64,000 nucleotides of DNA from Hyphomicrobiales bacterium (GTDB lineage: Bacteria > Pseudomonadota > Alphaproteobacteria > Rhizobiales > Rhizobiaceae), in contig UCEZ01000030.1 of NCBI GenBank assembly GCA_900471525.1, positions 62,001-126,000 of the forward strand, given 5' to 3'. Below, in pieces: positions 1 to 9,147 of this stretch (the stretch's first letter is position 1; each line of letters begins with the position of its first letter). A model generated the notes under the pieces. It did no database searches, was not told the DNA's origin, and saw only the letters and a list, made by a program, of their open reading frames with translations. Made by a program: the position numbers and the translations under genes.

Positions 1-247
1 AGATGGCATCGAGCGATGCGATGATCTGTTCAACGGCGACTACTTCATCCATGTCATACAGGATGTCACCCACATAGGATTTAGCGTCTCGCGATAGATC
101 TGTATCATCGTAAAGAAAGTGGATGGTGTAATCCAACTCGTCATATTGCGTCATACCCTCGCGAAAAACTTGCCAATTTTCCTTTTGGTAGTCGTGATCG
201 GCCAGACCTTCCAAATAATCGACGAATTGGGCTCTCATTCCGGGCAA
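1..247 (-). other. C-terminal extension of the ispE frame: small hypothetical-protein domain (SCO4402-like?), partial
   Basis: From about residue 311 the ispE frame encodes a separate acidic domain beginning LPGMRAQFVDYLEGLADHDY and containing LDYTIHFLYDDTDL. It resembles, from memory, a small uncharacterised protein family known as SCO4402-like, whose members normally start close to such a MR-x-(Q/E) segment. A TTG at 245-247 and an ATG at 236-238 could each start it as a separate gene coupled to the TGA at 250-252 in the neighbouring frame. The end lies outside the window. Family recognition is tentative; that the domain is not part of normal IspE is clearer. Confidence 0.4.
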
Positions 248-1177
248 CTTCAGGTTTTTTGCCGGGATGCTGTCGGTGGAAAGAATGTACCAGTCAGGAT
301 GCTGGTGCGACATCGCCAGCGCTGCGGTATCGCGCTCAGCCGTTGTGCCATAGATGGCAAAATAGCTCGCGCCAGAACCAGACATGCGCCTGACACGTGC
401 GCCGGATGCACCAAGCGCGTTGTCGACCATGTCGATTTCTGGCTCGATGGCGCGCGCTGCAGGTTCCAGATCGTTGCGCATTCCCGTGATTGCATCCCGC
501 CAATCGGCCGTCGCGAGAGGGCGATCCTCATGTGCCTGCGGGACAGTCAGCGGAGGGTTCGTCTTGCTCGCCAGCATCCGAAAAATGACCGGCGTCGAAA
601 CGGCCTTCAACGGATTGACGATCAGTATCGGAAAGGACGGAAATTCGGCAAAACGCTCGATCTCATCGCCAATGCCGCGCGCGATCAGTGGCCGACCGTC
701 GAGACACATCGGCACGTCGGCACCTAGCTTCAGCGCGATTTGCTTTAGTCTGTCGATGTGAACGGACGTTTCCCAGAGCTCCAGCAATCCGAGAAGCGTC
801 GCAGCCGCGTCTGCAGAACCACCGCCGATGCCGGAGGCGACCGGCAGGTTCTTTTCGAGATGCAGATGAACCGGACCGGCCTTGATGCCGCGATCAGTCA
901 GATACGCCCGCAACAGGTCACGCGCCTTAAGGACAAGATTGCTCGCGGCGGCTTCGCCCGTGAGCGGGAGATCAACGGAAAAGCGGCCAGAGACAGTGAA
1001 ACGGTCCTCGTCGGAAAGGGCAAAGCCGATGCGGTCTCCCGCATCGGCGAATGTTACGAGGCTTTCCAGCAGATGATAGCCGTCCGCCCGCTGGCCGACG
1101 ACATGCAGGGCGAGATTGATCTTCGCGGGCGCCACTCGGGTAAACGCGAAGCCTGGAATGCCTGCATCCGTTTTCAT
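1..1177 (-). CDS. ispE: 4-diphosphocytidyl-2-C-methyl-D-erythritol kinase, read through into a second domain; 3' end outside window
   Basis: IspE phosphorylates CDP-methylerythritol in the non-mevalonate isoprenoid pathway in the cytoplasm. Seen: a GHMP-kinase N-terminus (APAKINLALHV near residue 17), the ATP-binding glycine motif PVASGIGGGSADAAAT near residue 115, and the C-terminal motif MSGSGASYFA near residue 265. The ATG at 1177 lies 12 bases after the stop of the TPR gene, so the two are probably co-transcribed. IspE proteins usually end near residue 300. Here the frame passes residue 307 (STDSIPA) without a stop, through a run of six A, and continues for more than 80 residues of unrelated protein to the window edge. 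With one A fewer the frame would end at a TGA at 250-252, giving a normal-length IspE ending SIPAKT. A fusion, a frameshift mutation or a sequencing error are all possible. The kinase assignment itself is firm. Confidence 0.9.
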   Translation of the reverse strand, partial: MKTDAGIPGFAFTRVAPAKINLALHVVGQRADGYHLLESLVTFADAGDRIGFALSDEDRFTVSGRFSVDLPLTGEAAASNLVLKARDLLRAYLTDRGIKAGPVHLHLEKNLPVASGIGGGSADAAATLLGLLELWETSVHIDRLKQIALKLGADVPMCLDGRPLIARGIGDEIERFAEFPSFPILIVNPLKAVSTPVIFRMLASKTNPPLTVPQAHEDRPLATADWRDAITGMRNDLEPAARAIEPEIDMVDNALGASGARVRRMSGSGASYFAIYGTTAERDTAALAMSHQHPDWYILSTDSIPAKNLKLPGMRAQFVDYLEGLADHDYQKENWQVFREGMTQYDELDYTIHFLYDDTDLSRDAKSYVGDILYDMDEVVAVEQIIASLDAI

Positions 1178-1189
1178 CTTATGCCGAAA

Positions 1190-3019
1190 TCAGGACTTCT
1201 TGCCTGTCGTCGTGTCCGGCACCACTTTCTTCGGCAGGGTTTCGCCCGCTTCGGCCGCTGCCGGTACCTTGGCCTCGACAGGTGGCAATCCGTTCTCGAT
1301 CTTTGCCTTGATCTTCGGGATTTCCGCTTCCTCGGGCTTCAGCGCCAGCGTCTGGTTCCACTGGAACACCGCTTCGAGCTTGCGCCCGACGCGCCAGTAG
1401 GCATCACCCAGATGATCGTTGATCGTCGCATCGCCGGCCATCAGTTCGGCGGCGCGTTCCAGTTCGACGACGGCGTCATCGAAGCGGTTCATGCGGTAAT
1501 AGGCCCAGCCAAGAGAGTCGACGATGTAGCCGTCATCCGGCTTCAGATCGACCGCCTTGCGGATCATGCCGAGGCCTTCTTCGAGATTGATGTTCATGTC
1601 GACCCAGGAATAGCCGAGATAGTTCAGGACCTGCGGCTGGTCGGGGTTGAGATCGAGCGCCTTCTTGAAGTTCGGCTCGGCCTTGTCCCAGAGCTTCTGG
1701 CGCTCATAGGCGATGCCGCGCTGGAAGAAGATCGTCCAGTCGCTACGCTGCGGAACCGGACCGATGGCCTCTGCCGCGCGGTCATAGACCAGCCCCATTT
1801 CCTTGTAATCCTTGGCATCCGACAGCACGCTGCCATAGGCGATATAGCTGCGCACATCCTTCGGATCGAGATCGATCAACGCCTTCAGGTGCTTCTTGGC
1901 TTCGTCCACCTTGCCGATGGAGGCAAGGCTCAAACCCAGCTGCATTTCGGACAGCCGCCGCATCGGCGAATTTTCCGGCACGCTCTTGTAGAGCGCGATG
2001 GCTCGCTCCGGCTTTTTGAGGTTCTCAGCGATACCGCCGAGCATGACGAGAATATCGGCACTTTCAGGGTCAAGAGCGCGAGCTGTCTGCAGGTAGAGCG
2101 AGACGATATCCTCGGCGCCGTCGCGGTTGAGCGCTGCGCCGATCGAGAAAAGCACGGCCGCGGCACCCTGCGTTGCGCTCCGAACCTGCTGCTCCTGCGG
2201 CTTGCCGTCCTCGATGCTCGTACGCAGTGCTTTCAGCGGCGCATAGTTGTTGATGAAACCTTCGCCAACGGACACCGCGTCCAGCGCCTTCTGCTTGTTG
2301 CCGTCGCGCGCTTCCAGCTTTGCCAGAGCGACAACGGCGCGCATGAACGTATCGGGTGCAGCGCTGCCGCCTTCACGGTCAAGAACGGCATCGTTCAGCT
2401 TCGAGCGGGCTGTGGCTTTGTCGCCGGCCGCCAGCGCGATGGCGCCCTCGTGATAGGACTTGAAGATCCGGAACCATTCCGGCCCTTCCATGGCTTCGAT
2501 CCCGGCGATCGCGTCCTTCGGCTTGCCTTCGCCGGCTTTCGCCCAGCCGAGCAGCAGGCCGTTCATCATCCGGTCGAGATCGTTCGGGCCTTCATAATTC
2601 AGGATTTTCTGGGCGTGGCGGTATTCCCGCTTGCGGATTGCCTCGACAGCGCGGGCGATAGTCGTGATGCGCTCGACGGAACCGTCCGTCTTCAATTCTT
2701 CTGCGATCTTCACGCCATCGTCGAAATTGCCGTTCATCAGCAAAGTGATCATCAGGCGCTGCTTGACGTCGACATTATCCGGTTCGAATTCGAGAGCCGT
2801 CCGGTAGAGCTTGGTCGCCGTATCGAGGTCATGATCGACATCGGCGGTTCGGGCGGCGAGAAACGCGCCCGAGAAGCTGTTGACCGAATTCAGATCGAAA
2901 GGCTTGCTTTCCTCCACGGCAGCCTTTTCCTCGGCAAAGCCCTGGGAAGCGCCGGAGAGAGACGCCAAGGCCAGGAATGCTGCGCCGCTGAGCAGGCGAA
3001 GAAGGTGTTTTTGCCGCAT
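1190..3019 (-). CDS. Exported tetratricopeptide-repeat protein
   Basis: A 609-residue protein with an N-terminal signal sequence (basic MRQKH, then a hydrophobic stretch to about residue 28, with a likely cut near GFAEE). The rest is helical repeats. TPR units are clearest at residues 430-570, for example WDKAEPNFKKALDLNPDQPQ and LEEGLGMIRKAVDLKPDDGY, with the Trp/Leu/Gly/Tyr/Ala/Pro pattern of the family. Such proteins scaffold complexes in the periplasm or at the outer membrane, and the partner cannot be told from sequence. It sits directly upstream of ispE on the same strand. This gene pair is common in Rhizobiaceae, but no functional link to isoprenoid synthesis is shown. Confidence 0.85.
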   Translation of the reverse strand: MRQKHLLRLLSGAAFLALASLSGASQGFAEEKAAVEESKPFDLNSVNSFSGAFLAARTADVDHDLDTATKLYRTALEFEPDNVDVKQRLMITLLMNGNFDDGVKIAEELKTDGSVERITTIARAVEAIRKREYRHAQKILNYEGPNDLDRMMNGLLLGWAKAGEGKPKDAIAGIEAMEGPEWFRIFKSYHEGAIALAAGDKATARSKLNDAVLDREGGSAAPDTFMRAVVALAKLEARDGNKQKALDAVSVGEGFINNYAPLKALRTSIEDGKPQEQQVRSATQGAAAVLFSIGAALNRDGAEDIVSLYLQTARALDPESADILVMLGGIAENLKKPERAIALYKSVPENSPMRRLSEMQLGLSLASIGKVDEAKKHLKALIDLDPKDVRSYIAYGSVLSDAKDYKEMGLVYDRAAEAIGPVPQRSDWTIFFQRGIAYERQKLWDKAEPNFKKALDLNPDQPQVLNYLGYSWVDMNINLEEGLGMIRKAVDLKPDDGYIVDSLGWAYYRMNRFDDAVVELERAAELMAGDATINDHLGDAYWRVGRKLEAVFQWNQTLALKPEEAEIPKIKAKIENGLPPVEAKVPAAAEAGETLPKKVVPDTTTGKKS

Positions 3020-3283
3020 GACAAGCCTTTCGTTACGGTCGGTGCCCCTTGGCGCCGTCGCCGGATTCGCGCGGAATCAGTCCCAAATCATTAACGCATA
3101 ACCCGGCAAACCGGAATCGGTTTGAGTGCAAGGCAAAACGCAATTCGACATGCTGCCCTCAACTCCGCCCATTCGATGGGATGGTCGCCGACAACATCTG
3201 TATCATGAACGGATAGAATGGCTTTTTTGGCGCAATGCGGCAAGAAATTCCTCTGTGGTCTTGCACGGTCTTCGATCGGTTTG

Positions 3284-4303
3284 TCAGCTCACCCGCTCGA
3301 TGCAAAAATCGATGACCTCAAGAAGCGCCGCCTTCCAGGGGGATTCCGGCAGTGGTGCCAACGCATCGCGGGCGATCGTGCCGTAGTGCTGCGCCCGTGC
3401 AATCGTATCGCTCAAGCCCCCGTAACGGGTGATCAGGCCCAGCGCTTTTTCGAGGTTCTGGTCATCACTCTTGCCGCCTTCGATCGCCTCGCGCCAGAAG
3501 CTGCGCTCGTCAGCCGTGCCGCGGCGATAGGAGAGGATGACGGGCAGGGTGATCTTGCCTTCGCGAAAATCGTCGCCGACATTCTTGCCGAGATCGGCAG
3601 CCTTGCCGCCATAGTCGAGCACGTCATCGACCAACTGGAAGGCGAGGCCGAGATTCATGCCGTAGGATTTCAGCGCGTTGCGGCTCGCCTTGTCGGTCTT
3701 GGCGACGATCGGGCCGACTTCGGCGGCGGCGGCAAACAGCGCTGCCGTCTTGGCCCGGATGACGGAGAGATAGTCGTCCTCGGTCGTTTCCATGTTCTTG
3801 GCGACGGAGAGCTGCAGCACTTCGCCCTCGGCGATCACGGATGCTGCCGTCGACAGCACGTCGAGCGCTTCCAGCGAACCGACATCGACCATCATGCGGA
3901 ACGCCTGGCCAAGCAGGAAATCGCCGACGAGAACGCTCGCCTGGTTGCCCCAGATCATCCGCGCGGTCGATTTACCGCGGCGCAGATCGCTTTCGTCAAC
4001 GACGTCGTCGTGCAGCAATGTGGCCGTGTGCATGAATTCGACTGAGGTCGCGAGCTTCACATGCGCATCGCCGGTAAAGCCGAACATCGCGGCGGAAGCC
4101 AGCGTCAGCATCGGGCGCAGGCGCTTGCCGCCGGAGGAGATCAGGTGGTTGGCAACTTCCGGAATCATCTGGACGTCGGAGCCGGCCTTGGACAGGATCA
4201 ACTGGTTGACGCGCTCCATGTCGGCCTTCGTCAGGTCGACGAGCGGCTTCACCGATGCCTGTTTGTTTTTGCTGTCTTCCAGCGGTATCACTACGCCCAA
4301 CAC
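3284..4303 (-). CDS. Polyprenyl diphosphate synthase (octaprenyl/decaprenyl type)
   Basis: A trans-prenyltransferase that builds the long isoprenoid tail of ubiquinone from IPP. Seen: GGKRLRP at residues 58-64, the first aspartate-rich motif DDVVD at 99-103 and the second, DDVLD, at 226-230; the length of 339 residues is normal. I chose a GTG start at 4301-4303 because AGGAG lies 6 bases upstream. The frame stays open further upstream, but that part overlaps the divergent DUF2007 gene and carries no domain. Residues before the first DDxxD motif suggest a long-chain product, but chain length (C40 or C50) cannot be read safely. ubiA, which uses this product, is also in the window at 31.4 kb. 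The gene ends 264 bases before the TPR gene. Confidence 0.9.
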   Translation of the reverse strand: MLGVVIPLEDSKNKQASVKPLVDLTKADMERVNQLILSKAGSDVQMIPEVANHLISSGGKRLRPMLTLASAAMFGFTGDAHVKLATSVEFMHTATLLHDDVVDESDLRRGKSTARMIWGNQASVLVGDFLLGQAFRMMVDVGSLEALDVLSTAASVIAEGEVLQLSVAKNMETTEDDYLSVIRAKTAALFAAAAEVGPIVAKTDKASRNALKSYGMNLGLAFQLVDDVLDYGGKAADLGKNVGDDFREGKITLPVILSYRRGTADERSFWREAIEGGKSDDQNLEKALGLITRYGGLSDTIARAQHYGTIARDALAPLPESPWKAALLEVIDFCIERVS

Positions 4304-4409
4304 AAGGGACTCCTGTTCAAATTCCAGTTCGGACAATAGAAAGGGGGGCTTGTGGCGGCAAGAGGCGAATTGTCCCGCTTGCTCAAATAAGGCAGGAAAA
4401 CGATCCGGA

Positions 4410-4634
4410 ATGAAGGAATTGATCCGTACCAATGACGCAGTCGTGCTCTCTTTTGCCGAAAGTCTGATGAAAGAAGCAGGCATCGGTTGTTTCATCGCCG
4501 ATCAGGGCATGAGTATTCTCGAGGGCTCGCTCGGCCTGTTGCCCCGCCGATTTCTGGTGGCTGACGAGGAAGCGGACGAAGCCCGGCAGATACTGGTCGA
4601 TGCCGGTCTTGAGGGGGAATTGCGCGACGAATGA
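4410..4634 (+). CDS. DUF2007 small protein
   Basis: A 74-residue protein starting MKELIRTNDAVVLSFAE with the pattern LMKEAGIGCFIADQ and FLVADEEADEARQIL, which fits the DUF2007 family (putative signal-transducing domain). GGCAGGA lies upstream of the ATG. Its TGA overlaps the ATG of the methyltransferase gene by four bases (ATGA), so the two are translationally coupled. It is transcribed divergently from the polyprenyl synthase. The function of the family is unknown. Confidence 0.8.
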   Translation: MKELIRTNDAVVLSFAESLMKEAGIGCFIADQGMSILEGSLGLLPRRFLVADEEADEARQILVDAGLEGELRDE

Positions 4635-5410
4635 CGACTGCTGCCAGCGAGACCATTGATTCTTTTCATCGTGGTCAATTCCATGTGATCCAGCCGCTGG
4701 GGCAGGGACATCGGTCCGGAATGGACGCGATGCTCCTGGCCTCGCTGGTCGCCTCCGCCAAGCCGTGCCGTGTCGCGGATCTCGGTGCAGGGGCGGGTGC
4801 GGCCGGCATGGCCGTTGCCTCGCGGTTGGAGAATGCCGAGGTTCTGCTGGTCGAACGGTCGCCATTGATGGCGGATTTTGCCCGGAAAAGCCTTGCCCTG
4901 CCGGAAAATCAACGTTTCGTCTCCCGTATCTCCGTATTGGAAGCCGATGTCTCGCTGACGGGCCGGGCACGCGTTGCGGCGGGTCTTGCGGACGACAGCT
5001 TCGATCATGTCATCATGAATCCGCCCTTCAATGACGCCTCCGACCGCAAGACACCGGATGCCTTGAAGGCCGAGGCGCATGCGATGACCGAGGGCTTGTT
5101 CGACATCTGGATACGCACGGCGGGTGCGATCATGAAACCGGGCGGACAACTGTCGCTGATCGCAAGGCCCGAATCGATCGCCCACATCATCTCCGCCTGC
5201 GGGCGCCGTTTCGGCGGCATCGAGATCACGCCCCTGCATCCGCGCGCCGGCGAAAACGCGGTGCGCATCCTCGTCACCGCCATCAAGCAGAGCCGCGCCA
5301 GGCTGACGCTGCGGGCGCCGCTGGTCATGCACGAGGAGGATACGCACAGGTTCGCAACCTTCGTGGATGATCTGAACAACGGCCGCGCCGCCTATCATCG
5401 CCGGCGATGA
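4631..5410 (+). CDS. tRNA1(Val) (adenine-N6)-methyltransferase-like protein
   Basis: A class I SAM-dependent N6-adenine methyltransferase. The SAM-binding loop VADLGAGAGAAGMAVA is at residues 48-63 and the catalytic NPPF of N6-amino methyltransferases is at 130-133. The N-terminus (GQFHVIQPLGQGHRSGMDA) is like TrmN6/YfiC, which modifies A37 of tRNA1-Val. The start overlaps the DUF2007 stop. The fold and chemistry are confident. The exact RNA target is inferred from family resemblance, and ribosomal RNA or protein-N5-glutamine enzymes also use NPPF/NPPY. Confidence 0.8.
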   Translation: MTTAASETIDSFHRGQFHVIQPLGQGHRSGMDAMLLASLVASAKPCRVADLGAGAGAAGMAVASRLENAEVLLVERSPLMADFARKSLALPENQRFVSRISVLEADVSLTGRARVAAGLADDSFDHVIMNPPFNDASDRKTPDALKAEAHAMTEGLFDIWIRTAGAIMKPGGQLSLIARPESIAHIISACGRRFGGIEITPLHPRAGENAVRILVTAIKQSRARLTLRAPLVMHEEDTHRFATFVDDLNNGRAAYHRRR

Positions 5411-5488
5411 TTTTGGCTGTCAGCCATTGCGTTTGCCGTGCCAATACATACATGCCAGCACAATGATAAATGAATGCAGGGAGTTCAG

Positions 5489-6355
5489 ATGGCCGGACTG
5501 TTCAGGAAGCTGTTGCCGAGGCGTTTTCGCAAGGACGGCGTGACGATCCCGGTCGTCAGGCTGCACGGTGCGATCATGGCGGGCGGCGGCCAGTTTCGCC
5601 CGGCGCTGAATCTTGCGACTATTGCTCCGGTGCTTGAAAAAGCCTTTTCCATGAAAGGTGCGCCGGCTGTTGCAATCTCGGTCAATTCGCCCGGCGGCTC
5701 GCCCGTCCAGTCGCGGCTGATCTATCAGCGCATCCGCGATCTGGCAGAAGAAAAGAAGAAGCGCGTCATCATTTTCGTCGAGGACGTCGCAGCCTCCGGC
5801 GGCTACATGATCGCCCTTGCGGGTGACGAGATCATTGCCGACCCGACCTCCATCGTCGGGTCGATCGGCGTCGTGTCCGGCGGCTTCGGCTTTCCCGAGA
5901 TGCTGAAGAAGATCGGTGTCGAGCGCCGCGTCTATACGGCTGGTTCCAACAAGGTGATGCTCGATCCCTTCCAGCCGGAAAAGGAAACTGACATCGAATT
6001 CCTGAAGAGCTTGCAGCTTGAAATCCACGATGTTTTCATCGGCATGGTCAAGGCTCGGCGCGGCCATCTGCTTGCCGATACGCCCGATATTTTCTCCGGC
6101 CTGTTCTGGACAGGCAAGCGCGGCCAGGAGCTTGGGCTGGTCGATAGCCTCGGCGACATGCGCGGCGAGTTGAAAAAGCGATTTGGCGAGAAAACCCAGC
6201 TGCAGCTCGTTTCCGCCTCGCGCGGCCTGTTCGGCCGCCGTCAACCGGGTGCGTCGCTGGCAAGCGGGATGGCCGAACGCTTCGCGGTCTCCACTGTTTC
6301 CGGTCTTGCGGAGGTGGCGGAAGAAAGAGCATTATGGGGCCGCTTCGGCCTTTGA
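5489..6355 (+). CDS. S49 family serine peptidase (SppA/SohB-like)
   Basis: Signal-peptide peptidase family protein of 288 residues. Seen: NSPGGSP at 66-72, the nucleophile Ser103 in AASGGYMIAL, and a candidate general-base Lys155 in AGSNKVMLDPF. The 52-residue Ser-Lys spacing matches the single-domain SppA layout I know. The start at 5489 has AGGGAG five to ten bases upstream; an in-frame ATG at 5474 is poorer. There is no strong N-terminal membrane anchor, only a basic head, so it may be peripheral or cytoplasmic. A 62-residue membrane-anchored protein follows at once and may be a partner. Confidence 0.85.
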   Translation: MAGLFRKLLPRRFRKDGVTIPVVRLHGAIMAGGGQFRPALNLATIAPVLEKAFSMKGAPAVAISVNSPGGSPVQSRLIYQRIRDLAEEKKKRVIIFVEDVAASGGYMIALAGDEIIADPTSIVGSIGVVSGGFGFPEMLKKIGVERRVYTAGSNKVMLDPFQPEKETDIEFLKSLQLEIHDVFIGMVKARRGHLLADTPDIFSGLFWTGKRGQELGLVDSLGDMRGELKKRFGEKTQLQLVSASRGLFGRRQPGASLASGMAERFAVSTVSGLAEVAEERALWGRFGL

Positions 6356-6383
6356 GCATCTGAGGAAAACGGGGGGAGCGCGC

Positions 6384-6572
6384 ATGCCGCAATTGATATT
6401 ACTGCTGCTGTTCGCAGCCGTCGCCTGGATGGGCTACCGCAAATTCGTGGCAGACGCGGAGAAACTCGCCCGCCGCCAGCAGGAGGCGCGCCGCCAGCAG
6501 GAAACCGGCACGCAAGGGACACTGGTCAAGGACCCGGTTACGGGGGAGTATAGGCTGAAGAAGCCGGAGTGA
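6384..6572 (+). CDS. Small membrane-anchored hypothetical protein
   Basis: A 62-residue protein with one hydrophobic helix (LILLLLFAAVAWMGY) followed by a charged coiled stretch rich in Arg and Gln (ARRQQEARRQQE) and a tail ending TGEYRLKKPE. The ATG at 6384 has a GGGGGGAG ribosome binding site. It lies 28 bases after the S49 peptidase and is probably in its operon. No family recognised; a scaffold or chaperone-like membrane role is only a guess. Confidence 0.65.
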   Translation: MPQLILLLLFAAVAWMGYRKFVADAEKLARRQQEARRQQETGTQGTLVKDPVTGEYRLKKPE

Positions 6573-6741
6573 TGTTTTTGCGCCTCGTCATAGGCTCGCG
6601 ACGCATCATGCTTTCGATCAAGAGATATTTTTACTATGCGGCCCCAGGTGACTTCCTCGCTCCACCGCCACCTCCTGTTGTTGCCGCTATCCTTTGGTTG
6701 CGATATCAACGTCCGATCTTGGGGAAATTGACGAGCTGCCG

Positions 6742-7062
6742 ATGCGTAGATACGGAAGAATTTATATCGCAGCGTTGGTCGTACTTGGCTTCGGTAGCAT
6801 CATCGGGATGGTTTTTTCTTTCCCGGACAACGAGCCGCTCTTCATGGCTATTGTCAATGTGGTGTTTGCGGTACTCACTTTTCCGCTCGGTGCAGTTGCG
6901 TGGTTAGCCCAAATCCCTCTTCTTTACCATGGCATAGCCACTCCTTCAGAGGCGATGGCGCTGTTTACGCCTTTGTATGCAGTGCTTGGATACGTTCAAT
7001 GGTTTAGAATTCTGCCGGCTGTGTATCGGGATCGCAGTTCGCCGACAAACCCGTCTGCCTGA
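6742..7062 (+). CDS. Hypothetical integral membrane protein
   Basis: About 106 residues from ATG 6742 (MRRYGRIYIAAL), with three hydrophobic segments: near residues 7-25, 35-55 and 70-90. A longer frame opens at 6694, but its extra part is not membrane-like and begins after AT-rich sequence. Base composition here is lower in GC than in the neighbours and there is no strong ribosome binding site, so the exact start is uncertain. No family recognised. Confidence 0.45.
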   Translation: MRRYGRIYIAALVVLGFGSIIGMVFSFPDNEPLFMAIVNVVFAVLTFPLGAVAWLAQIPLLYHGIATPSEAMALFTPLYAVLGYVQWFRILPAVYRDRSSPTNPSA

Positions 7063-7340
7063 TTTCTGTTACGCATCGGCAAATCATTGAGGCACCATGC
7101 AGTCTTCAAAATCGGAAAGCGGTCTGGTCCTCGACGAGCCCGCTCAAGCGCTGGAGAATAGGAAGATTCTGTCGTTGGAACGCATCAAGGCCGTTGCGAA
7201 GCATCTGCCTGCGACTGGAAATTCGAGCGCGATGAAGCAAATGCACGCTAATGGCCGTTCGCCGCACTTCCGCCGCCCCTTGACCCCTTTCGCCCATCAT
7301 GGCACCAGACAGCCAGCCAATTTCAATCTGGACTGACGCC

Positions 7341-8303
7341 ATGACGCCCGCCGCCCTCCCGGACCACATGAACCCGAAGCGCTCCTTTCAGGCGCTGATC
7401 CTGACGCTGCACAACTACTGGGCGGACAAGGGATGCGCGGTTCTGCAGCCCTACGACATGGAAGTCGGCGCCGGCACGTTCCATCCGGCAACGACATTGC
7501 GCGCGCTCGGCCCCAAGTCGTGGCGGGCTGCCTATGTGCAGCCGTCGCGCCGCCCGACCGATGGGCGCTACGGCGAGAACCCGAACCGTTTGCAGCACTA
7601 TTACCAGTATCAGGTGATCCTGAAGCCCAATCCGTCGAACCTGCAGGAGCTTTACCTCGGCTCGCTGGAGGCGATCGGCCTCGATCCGTTGCTGCATGAC
7701 ATCCGCTTTGTCGAAGACGATTGGGAAAGCCCGACGCTCGGTGCCTGGGGCCTTGGCTGGGAGTGCTGGTGCGACGGCATGGAAGTTTCCCAGTTTACCT
7801 ATTTCCAGCAGGTTTGCGGAATCGAGTGCTCGCCGGTTTCCGGTGAACTGACCTATGGTCTCGAGCGCCTCGCCATGTACGTGCAGGGCGTCGACAACGT
7901 CTACGACCTGAATTTCAACGGCCGTGAGGGCGATGAGAAGATCAGCTACGGTGACGTCTTCCTGCAGGCCGAACAGGAATACTCACGCCACAATTTCGAA
8001 TATGCCAACACCGCCATGCTGCAACAGCATTTCGTCGACGCCGAAAAGGAGTGCCTGGCGCTTCTCGCCGCCGGCGCGCCCGATAGTAGCGCCAATGCAG
8101 TCCTGCACAAATGCGTGTTCCCGGCCTATGACCAGTGCATCAAGGCCAGCCACGTGTTCAATCTACTCGATGCGCGCGGCGTGATCTCGGTCACCGAGCG
8201 CCAGAGCTACATCCTGCGCGTGCGAACGCTCGCCAAGGCCTGCGGCGAGGCGTTTCTGCTGACGGATGCCGGTGGGGTGAACGTGGCCAATCAGGCGGCC
8301 TGA
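7341..8303 (+). CDS. glyQ: Glycine--tRNA ligase alpha subunit
   Basis: The alpha chain of the alpha2-beta2 bacterial glycyl-tRNA synthetase; it carries the aminoacylation active site. Seen: the invariant [54 protein letters not shown] and [10 protein letters not shown] segments. Starts at 7299, 7341 and 7368 are in frame. I give 7341; MNPKRSF at 7368 is the minimal conserved start, and none has a strong ribosome binding site. The beta chain gene glyS is usually adjacent, but here it lies 8 kb downstream. Confidence 0.95.
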   Translation: MTPAALPDHMNPKRSFQALILTLHNYWADKGCAVLQPYDMEVGAGTFHPATTLRALGPKSWRAAYVQPSRRPTDGRYGENPNRLQHYYQYQVILKPNPSNLQELYLGSLEAIGLDPLLHDIRFVEDDWESPTLGAWGLGWECWCDGMEVSQFTYFQQVCGIECSPVSGELTYGLERLAMYVQGVDNVYDLNFNGREGDEKISYGDVFLQAEQEYSRHNFEYANTAMLQQHFVDAEKECLALLAAGAPDSSANAVLHKCVFPAYDQCIKASHVFNLLDARGVISVTERQSYILRVRTLAKACGEAFLLTDAGGVNVANQAA

Positions 8304-8308
8304 TCGGG

Positions 8309-8989
8309 ATGAGGGAGCAAGGGCAGCCGGTCTCCCTAAAGTCTCTTCGTCTGGTGAAAAATCTGCTGCTGATCGTTTTTGCGGTCGATTTGCTTGCCGT
8401 TTTGATCGTCATGGCGTCGCTGGCCGAAACACTCGATTTCATCAATTCGCTTGGGGCAGTCGCCGATTCTTCCGAAGTGGCGCGCGCCACGGCCTTGGAC
8501 GGACGAGCAGTCATATTGAACTACATCTACATGACGCTGGCCGCCATTACCGGCCTCCTTTGGTTGAGTTGGCTTGCCTTCGCGAACCGTCTGCTTAACC
8601 GGCTTGATGTTCAAGGTCGCGAATATGGTTCCCTTTGGTCGCTGGGCTGGTATGTCGTCCCGATCATGAAGCTGTGGAAACCTTACTTCGCCATGATCGA
8701 AGTCGCACAGGTCAGCGCCGATCCCGCCAATTGGAAGGAGCAGCCGATCCCGTCGCTTGTCAGTGCATGGTGGCTGCTTTTCGCCTTGTGTGGCGCTGCC
8801 TTTATGGTCGCCGACTATTACTCTGAAAATCATCCCGCGATTGCGTGGCAGTTGATTGCGTTGGCGGTTGTCATCGTGCTGATCGTTGTCTGGACACAAA
8901 TGGTCAGCCAAATCCATGCGCTTCAGGTGAAGGCCGCGGTAGCAATCGGCAATCGAGAAACCGAAACGATAGCGACTTCGGTATCCTGA
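8309..8989 (+). CDS. DUF4328 integral membrane protein
   Basis: 226 residues, starting 5 bases after the glyQ stop; CGGG precedes the ATG. Hydrophobic segments occur near residues 15-38, 70-90, 150-170 and 180-203. The central motif GSLWSLGWYVVPIMKLWKPY and the preceding WLSWLAFANR fit DUF4328, a membrane family of unknown role. It is placed between glyQ and a GGDEF gene and is probably co-transcribed with glyQ. Confidence 0.75.
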   Translation: MREQGQPVSLKSLRLVKNLLLIVFAVDLLAVLIVMASLAETLDFINSLGAVADSSEVARATALDGRAVILNYIYMTLAAITGLLWLSWLAFANRLLNRLDVQGREYGSLWSLGWYVVPIMKLWKPYFAMIEVAQVSADPANWKEQPIPSLVSAWWLLFALCGAAFMVADYYSENHPAIAWQLIALAVVIVLIVVWTQMVSQIHALQVKAAVAIGNRETETIATSVS

Positions 8990-9147
8990 TTTCAGTTGGC
9001 GATTAAAGGCGAGGGCGCGGAGTAGCCAGCTTGCTTCGGCATGCCGTCAACACCAGGCGCGGCCAAGACGGCGTGGGAAGCCAATCCGGATGGGCTTACC
9101 CCGATCGAAGCCGGACGTCGAATGATCGACTGCATTTTCCGATGCCG

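Noticed and set aside
758..3094. A 778-codon plus-strand frame
   Set aside because: It lies antisense to ispE and the TPR gene and shows no family motif; such frames arise by chance in high-GC coding DNA.
7097..7336. A possible tRNA (SelC-like CTTCAAA loop) or a 79-codon gene before glyQ
   Set aside because: The CTTCAAA loop is not followed by a T-arm (no GGTTCGA-like stretch) or a closing acceptor stem, and the protein frame shows no pattern.
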